Shown: piece after piece, positions 57,600 through 64,000 of the stretch
Position numbering within the stretch: the stretch's first letter is position 1
How the letters are laid out: the number at the start of each line of letters is the position of its first letter
Assembly: GCA_018806985.1 (NCBI GenBank)
Contig: JADANN010000068.1
Coordinates: forward strand, 1 to 64,000
Length of the DNA stretch: 64,000 nucleotides
Reading direction: 5' to 3'
Source: Angiostrongylus vasorum
Taxonomy: Eukaryota; Nematoda; Chromadorea; Rhabditida; Metastrongylidae
The notes under the pieces: generated by a model
Database searches by the model: none
What the model was told of the DNA's origin: nothing
Seen by the model: the letters and a program-made list of their open reading frames with translations, nothing else
Made by a program: the position numbers and the translations under genes

Positions 57600-58705
57600 A
57601 AGTAATTCTTCGTATATGCTTGCTGAGCAAACACGAGGTGTTATTTTTTTTCTTTATTCACGAATAAGCTGACGTTTCGGCGGATCTCGCCTTCCTCAGA
57701 GCTTGGAAAGGTCAAGTTGACAGCAATCTATTCGGCCAGACATCTCCATAACCAAACGGAGAAAAGGCTAAACCTAGATTTTAATCACATTGAACACAAA
57801 ATACCTTTTTTTGCACACTCACTGCTTTCTGTGGGTCTTTCACTGAGTGTGTCGCGTGGAGACCAACCGCACGGATTTCGCATGGAAGTGTGGTGTGCCC
57901 CTCCCATCAGGGTAGTGGGTTTGTGTATTGCCCAGTATCAAGCGTGATAATGAGGAATTCTTCCCTGCGGTTCATTTTCGGATTTCTGGAATTGATCCAG
58001 AACGCCTCGAGGGTTTTGCGCGCTTGTGTTCGAGTTTCCCGCGAGAGGATCGTGACCTGCCTCCCCGTTATGTCTCTGGGTCCTATGCGTGCCTAGTGGG
58101 TTTTATTTGGTTTACGTTTACCGACTAGGTGTTCTTTTATGCGGACACAGAGTGGTCTGCCCGTTTCGCCAATGTGTTCGTCTCCGCACGCCTTATAGGA
58201 GATCAGATAGACTGTACCCGAGCTCATACAATCACCGTCTCTACCATCAGGACAAATTATGCAATTTTGCGTTGCACATGGACGGTCATATAGGCGGTTA
58301 CGAACTAGCTGGCGCCCAAGAGTACTCGGTGGTATTTCAACTACGTTTACCGAATCCTCAAGACCCGCCCGTCTTAAGCAGCTTTTTATAGCTGCACTTA
58401 CATCATTTGAGATGAAGGGGAGGACACACGAACCTTTCTATCGCTAGAGTTGTCGTTAGGAGCCTAGGGTTCCCCCTGTACCTATCAGCTGAGACATTGG
58501 AAATGGCTATTTGCCATGCCAAGTTCCGGGACTCCTCTCTCTGCTCTCTTCCCGTTCACATGTTGGTTGCTGTTCGAAACATGTTTCTTACAAGCGCCCT
58601 TTTCGTGTGAGATGGTGAGAGGAGAGGTAATGAACCAAGATGTTTTTACTAGTTGCCTTTCGGTACCACTTTGTAATGTAGCCATTTTCTGGTAGGTTAG
58701 TTCTG
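57600..58705 (-). mobile_element. PLE endonuclease half (minus strand)
   Basis: Tail at 57600-57860 with a hammerhead-like motif at 57666-57706. GIY-YIG frames in pieces up to 58430; RT C-terminal end at 58485-58705. It lies head-to-head with the plus PLE starting at about 58712. Confidence 0.85.
57666..57706 (-). ncRNA. Hammerhead-ribozyme-like motif in PLE tail
   Basis: Mirror of 31842-31882 with small changes: stem II closes as GGCG/CGCC, core CTGAGGA...GAAACGTC. Confidence 0.45.
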
Positions 58706-58711
58706 ATAATA

Positions 58712-60345
58712 CCAGTGACCGATCTCGCGCCGTTACTCTACTGTAAATATATAGATGACTGTTTTGTCCTTTGCTCAACACAAGAGGACGTGGACAAATG
58801 ATTCGAGTTGTTGAACGAACAGTCAGAGTATATCAAGTTCACTCGAGAGAAACCGAAAGAAAACTGGCTTCCATTCCTGAAAGTCCAAATTAACCTATCA
58901 GAAAATGGCTACATTACAAAGCGGTACCGAAAGGCAACTAGTAGAAACATCTTGGTTCATTACCTCTCCTCTCACCCCTCTCACACGAAAACGGCGGCTG
59001 TAAGAAACATGTTTCAAACAGCAACCAACGTGTGCACGGGAAGAGAGCAGAAAGAGGAGTCCCGGAGCTTGACACGGCAAATAGCCATTTCTAATGGTTA
59101 CGAAACTGTAGGTCGTGATAGGTGTAGGGGAAATTCTAGGCTCCTTAACGACAACTCTAGGGAAAGAAAGGTTCTGTGTATCCTACCCTTCATCTCAAAT
59201 GATTTAAGTGCAGCTGCACCGAATATCGTAGTATTACAGGGGAAAACAGCGAGATTTCTCGAGAAAAAAACAGTTCTAAGATCCATTAAGATTTAATTTT
59301 TTCAGAAACCATTTTTTCTGACCTCTACCTATCAGAATCCGTTGCGATTAGACGTTGATTTATCGAAACTCGCTAGCAATACCTCGGCCGACACTGAATA
59401 CAGTAATATTATTGTGGAACTTAACGAGATCCGTAGAGGCTGGAAACAGTTATCGGTTACACAAAAAAATTTTTTGCATTTTTTTCGTCCGCGGTGCATT
59501 AGGCAGTCCGGCAGTAGTGACAGGGGCTGGAAATAGCGAAAACCGCGTTCGGAAGCGTTTTACAGCGTCCAAACGGACAACTCGCGCACTTCGAGTGGGC
59601 GGTGGTTTTTTGCGTTTTTCTCGCTTAAAACGCGTTTTTTGAGCGATTTCCTCGCACGGATCCCCCTCCACGGCTCCCACCCCCCAGCGCAAAATTGCAT
59701 AATTTGCCCTGATGGTAGAGACGGTGGTTGCATGAGCTCGGGTACAGTCTATCTGATCTCCTGTAAGGCGTGCGGAGACGAATACATTGGCGAAACGGGA
59801 AGAGCACTCTGTGTCCGCATAAAAGAACACCTAGTCGGTAAACGTAAACCAAATAAAACCCACTAGGCACGCATAGGACCCAGAGACATAACGCGGAGGC
59901 AGGTCACGATCCTCACACGGGAATCTCGAACACAAGCGCGCAAAACTCTCGAGGAGGTGTTCTGGGTCAATTCCCGAAAACCGAAAATGAACCGCAGGGA
60001 AGAATTCCTCATTATCACGCGTGATATTGGGCAATATATAAACCTACTATTCTGATGGGAGGGGCACATTACACTTCCATGTGAATTCCGTGCGTTTGGT
60101 CTCCACGCGACATACTTAGTGAAAGACTCATAGAAAGCGGTGAGTGTGCAAAGAAGGTATTTTGTGTTCAGTGTGACTAAAATCTAGGTTTAGCCTTTTC
60201 TCCGTTTGGTTATGGAGGTGTTTGGCCGAGTAGATTGCTGTCAACTTGACCTTTCCAGGCTCTGGGGAGGGCGAGATCCGCCGAAATGTCAGCTTGTTCG
60301 TGAATAAAGAATAGAAAAGAACACCTCGTGTTTGCTAAACAAGAA
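58712..60345 (+). mobile_element. PLE with internal foreign segment (plus strand)
   Basis: RT part: RYIDDCFV-like and the QSEYIKFTREKPKENWLPFL block, with a TGA inside the 'EEDVDK' region. The element then runs through SHPSHTKTAAVRNMFQTATN to about 59215. A non-PLE segment (59216-59685) follows; PLE resumes at the endonuclease cysteines with GTVYLISCKACGDEYIGETG (intact GIY and YIG blocks). The tail ends with a hammerhead-like motif at 60256-60297. Confidence 0.85.
59216..59685. other. Foreign segment inside a PLE
   Basis: About 470 bases that no other PLE copy contains, replacing the start of the endonuclease linker. Its right half is richer in G and C than the neighbourhood, with the runs 'cgttttacagcgtccaaacg' and 'ttaaaacgcgttttt'. 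No family recognised. It could be a non-autonomous transposon remnant or filler from a repair event. Confidence 0.6.
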
Positions 60346-61043
60346 TACGAAGAATGAACCCGCTATTTACCGCTTCAGTCTGCAGTGGGTACCACTCTAC
60401 GGCCTAGTTTAATAATCGAATAAGCAACCGATTTGATCGTTGTCTAGCTACCGTTCTCTTCAGTTTTTTTTCTTTTGCTTGGTCGTACCCAATTTGCTCG
60501 CATTGCTTCCATTATAGATGGAGGAAAGGAATTTTTCTTCATGGAGAATGGAGACTTCAACGTAAGTCGAAGCCCAGAACTCTTTAACGTCACCCAGCCA
60601 CAGCGAACTGGTAGATCGTTGAGTTACATTATTTTGTAAGGATACAGATAAAGGTTAACGCGCACGGCGCTCGTCAACCGTTTGGAATGATCATCGCATC
60701 CTCCTCTGTTCGCAGCATTACTGAGGTGAATCAATGCAATTTTGGTCCAAATAATGACCTACGGGCGTCTAACGATGTTTCTGTCCTTAGGCGTTTCTAT
60801 CCTCTAAACAAATTTGGTATAGATTTACCAACTTGGGAAGGATGAGCGGCTTGGTGAGGCCAGAGTGAGAGACTGATTCACGTGTGTACTGTTGGGCACC
60901 GTTAAACACTGCGATGGACATTTTTATTCATAGAAATAGATTTTCAAAGTAAAAAAAAAAACATGGCAACTCATTACACGATCCAAAGTGATCATGTGGG
61001 GAGAGTTGTAGGAATCTTTTAAACGACAAAAAGTGATGGCAAA
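60346..61043. other. Spacer with a decayed SINE1 (minus, about 60648-60910)
   Basis: 60648-60910 has a weak minus-strand SINE1 match, with the core 'ggtatagatttaccaacttg' and 'cgcatcctcctctgttcgca'. The remainder is unassigned. Confidence 0.45.
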
Positions 61044-62313
61044 TCAATTACTGATTCGATAACGTAAAGCGCTCCTGACTTCGAAGACATTGCTGTAGGT
61101 AGTCACAGGGACGATGCTGTGCGTAGAGACCAACTTTGTTCCAGCATATTTTGGACAGCAGAATCTGTAGCCAGTGTGACGCTTATCGCTTCCAGATTCA
61201 ATTTCGATTCCCGCAAAGCGACACCAGTCAGTAGACACGCCATCCTGATATTTATCAAGCACTACCACAACCTGTGAACCTCTCGGTGCCTGGATCCAAT
61301 AGGTGCACATCTTATATTCGTCTCTTCCATATTTTCCGAAATCTCCACTTCTCTCACCCACTGTATCTTCGAGGGTTTGATAAGAATTGGTTGCTGTCAG
61401 TATCTTACCACACCCACTTGGCTGTAAAATAGGTTTACATCGTCAACATGTGTCCCAAGACACTGTCTCTTTCATGTTCAACTCCTTACTAATTTATCGC
61501 AAAGTGTTCCTCCATATTCACTTGGACAAATGCATGTAGAACAACTTCTTGGATTGGGGAAGCCACCATTCTGACACCTTGCCGAGGAACTCGCAGAGCA
61601 TTTTGCTAGGAAAAAAATGGTTTCAGGAGAAAGAATGAAGAGCAAATCCACTAGATCAGACCCCTATTTGACGCACTTCTCACCGAGGCATTTATAGTGA
61701 GTGTTCATCATCAGTTTCTCATAGAACGAAATGAATGGTGATCCAAGGGTTTGCAAGTATTTAATATCACGCGGTACCATAACGGGCTGACCATTCCGTG
61801 AGACACTGCAATTCAGATGACTATCACTCGTGATTTTCTAGGAAATCTTTGAGTACTTGACGAACCCTGTCGCTCCGTAATGCATCACACCTCCATAGTC
61901 GTAGCTCAGATCATAGTTGTAGTTGGTCTGCTCAGATTGTTTTGTGAATTGAGATAACAAACTGACCTAAAGCAACACCTTTCCACTCTTGCACATTTAT
62001 AAGGTGAGAGAATCTCAAATTCACCAGGAAGTTCTGCGCGTAAAGAGTAATGTAATTATCGCGATCATGTCTCGACTGCATGTGGAAGAAACCCAAAGCA
62101 TGACCGAGTTCGCGAGCAGCTGTTCCAACCTGCACAAAATGGCAATGTTTTGTAGCCAAATTTCTCAAGTTCACCTCCGATTATAAAGAGTTGTAAGGAA
62201 GGAAGCTGTACAGAAATAATTCATGGGATCATACCGTCTCACATCCACTCCCTAGTGACAGACCCTGGGTGCCTCCAATTCTTCCAACGTTCGACCAACA
62301 CCCATCCTCCTTG
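61044..62313 (-). pseudogene. Astacin-family protease, copy 3 (truncated, zinc ligand lost)
   Basis: Minus-strand copy covering part of exon 6 to the CUB end. It keeps the introns around the active-site, Met-turn and EGF exons. It precisely lacks the two introns inside the CUB coding region, so 61361-61044 is one open frame from GERSGDFGKYGRDEYKMCTY to the CUB end. The active-site block reads RELGHALGFFHMQSRHDRD: the first zinc-binding histidine codon is CGC (62114-62112). The 5' end is cut at 62313, where a PLE begins. Without the histidine and the upstream exons it cannot make an active protease. Confidence 0.85.
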
Positions 62314-62314
62314 A

Positions 62315-63165
62315 CTCTAGCGATAGAAAGGTTCCGTTAATCCTACCCTTCATCTGAAATGATGTAAGTGCAGCTATAAAATGCTGCTTAAGAAGCGCGG
62401 GTCTTGAGGATTCGGCAAACGTAGTTGAAATACCACCGAGTACTCTCAGGCGCCAGCTAGGTCGTAACCGCTTATATGATCATCTATGTTAACGCAGAAT
62501 TGCATAATCTGCCCTAATGGTAGAGACGGTGATTGTATGAGCTCGCGTACAGTCTATCTGATCTCCTGTAAGGCGTGCGGGGACGAATACATTGGCGAAA
62601 CGGGTAGACCACTCTGTGTCCGCATAAAAGGACACCTAGTCGGCAAACGTAAACCAAATACTCCAGTAGGCACGCACAGGACCCAGAGACATAACGCGGA
62701 GGACTTTGAAGTACAGGTCACGATCCTCGCAAGGGAATCGCGAACACAAGTGCGCAAAACTCTGGAGGAGGCGTTCTGGATAAACTCCAAAAAACCGAAA
62801 ATGAACCGCAGGGAAGAATGCCTCATTATCACGCGTGACATTGGGCAATACATAAGCCTATTATTCTGATCAGAGGGGCAAATTACGCTTCCATGTGAAT
62901 TCTGTGCGGTTGGTCTCCACGCGACATACTCAGTGGAAGACTCATAGAAAGCGGTGAGTGTGCAAAGAAGGTATTTTGTGTTCAGTGTGACTAAAATCTA
63001 GGATTAGCCTTTTCTCTGTTTGGTTATGGAAGTGTTTGGCCTAATAGATTGCTGTCAACTTGACCTTTCCAGGCTCTGAGGAAGGCGAAATCCGCCAAAA
63101 CATCAGCTTGTTCGTGAATAAAGAATAAAAATAACACCTCGTGTTTGCTCAACAAGAATACGAAG
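62315..63165 (+). mobile_element. PLE endonuclease half (plus strand)
   Basis: Starts in the linker, has a near-intact frame 62486-62869 (NCIICPNGRDGDCMSSRTVY, CGDEYIGETGRPLCVRIKGH, FWINSKKPKMNRREECLIIT) and a tail with motif at 63070-63111. In this copy the core reads CCAAAACATC instead of CGAAACGTC, which would inactivate a hammerhead. Confidence 0.9.
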
Positions 63166-64000
63166 ATTCAGTAAGGAGGGTTCATAGGATAACGTAAGTT
63201 GGTGATTAATACCGAGCATAATGGAAAGTCGGATTTTGGAATCAATCAACAACACGGAGAACGCAATGAAATATTGATAAAAAAAACATGAATAAAGATG
63301 AACGCTGTTAGCTTTCATCGTAAAGCCAACAAACCCATTTCGAGAAATCTAATTTCATCCGGAAATTTTCGCAGTATTACTTAAATCATATCGAAAATCT
63401 AAGCCAAAAAATGTTAAATACCCAATAATAGACGTTAGATCCGCTTCACTAATAGATAGGAAAGACATGACTCAGGGTTTCTCGTCTCAGCGATGAAACT
63501 GCTTCAGCTGCCCCGACTTTTTTCCAACACAGAAGATTTCTTGCTCATTTTTTCTAACATCCCCTTAGTTCATTACCCGAGTCAATATAGAACCTCTCAT
63601 ATTCAAGCAGAATCAAAAAATAAGCAGCAAAAAATCGAACTGAAGTGTTTCATGCTATACTCCCTGGATACATGGATAAAGCAATCCAGGAAGTGTGATC
63701 ACATCCTAAGCAAACTTCATGACTCAATCTTTATTTGATGACGATGAAATTACCGTATATTTTGAGTGACATCATAGTCTATTAAAGTTCCGAAACTTAA
63801 CGCGTTTTGCATCACATTACCGCCATTGTTCTTCAGTCAAAAGTCATTCAGTCAGTCAGTTAGTCATGATTCTATGCTCATCTCCCGCTTTGCTTTCGCT
63901 ATAAGGAATCATGAGACGGCATTATCTTCTCCATCTAGTTGGCATACTCATCAAAATCTTATTAGAACGGCAATGGCTGTATGTTTGTGAGCCAATGACG
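63166..64000. other. Unassigned sequence to window end
   Basis: No recognised gene. Near the right edge a (TCAG)-type short repeat (about 63849-63864) precedes an ATG at 63911. The frame from that ATG starts MRRHYLLHLVGILIKILLER and stays open to the end of the window. It could be the first exon of a secreted or membrane protein, but too little is visible. Confidence 0.3.

Larger units (their letters stand above)
55480..58705. repeat. Inverted duplication C, right copy
   Basis: Mirror of 30810-34130, including an RTE fragment (56410-56760, minus), a TA microsatellite (57453-57515) and a PLE endonuclease half. Confidence 0.85.

Overview
The window looks like nuclear DNA of a strongylid (hookworm-like) nematode. 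This is inferred from three things: short 50-110 nt GT-AG introns, an astacin metalloprotease of the nematode EGF+CUB type, and dense, decayed retroelements of types common in such genomes. No bacterial operons, rRNA, true tRNA gene or CRISPR array is visible. Real host genes are few; most of the sequence is repeats and repeat-mediated duplications.

Layout. 1-7.5 kb: old interspersed repeats (R1, R2, two tRNA-derived SINE families) and a few unassigned open stretches. 7.5-19 kb: an inverted duplication (about 7.85-10.0 kb against 17.25-18.85 kb). Each arm carries a decayed Penelope-like element (PLE) beside two terminal exons of a single-pass membrane protein. Between the arms lie a cluster of R1 repeats and a small secreted-peptide gene (minus strand, 15.8-16.4 kb). 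19-21.8 kb: repeats.

21.8-58.7 kb is a mosaic of duplications. The segment 21.79-28.69 kb, holding an astacin protease gene on the minus strand, is present again, inverted and near-identical, at 46.06-52.97 kb. The right side then continues with an inverted copy of 28.5-29.2 kb, a direct copy of 35.38-37.19 kb and an inverted copy of 30.8-34.1 kb. Every junction I could place falls in or at a PLE or SINE. A third, 5'-truncated astacin copy lies at 61.04-62.31 kb; it has lost a zinc-binding histidine and precisely lacks two introns. At 40.04-40.19 kb there is a decayed exon of proteasome ATPase rpt-1/PSMC2.

Mobile elements. At least 17 PLE pieces (reverse transcriptase plus GIY-YIG endonuclease) are spread over the window. 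The best are a head-to-head pair at 28.7-31.9 kb. Their 3' tails share a motif that reads as a hammerhead-ribozyme-like fold. RTE-type non-LTR fragments occur at about 10.4, 32.8, 35.4, 43.4-44.5, 53.7 and 56.4 kb. SINE1 and SINE2 have different tRNA-like heads but share a central core. R1 and R2 are unclassified repeats, each with a conserved hairpin.

How the parts relate (inference): PLEs and SINEs supplied scattered homology; recombination or template switching between them produced inverted and direct copies of the astacin locus; each copy then collected different lesions. Several lesions are single-base homopolymer differences, so assembly error cannot be excluded from the sequence alone.
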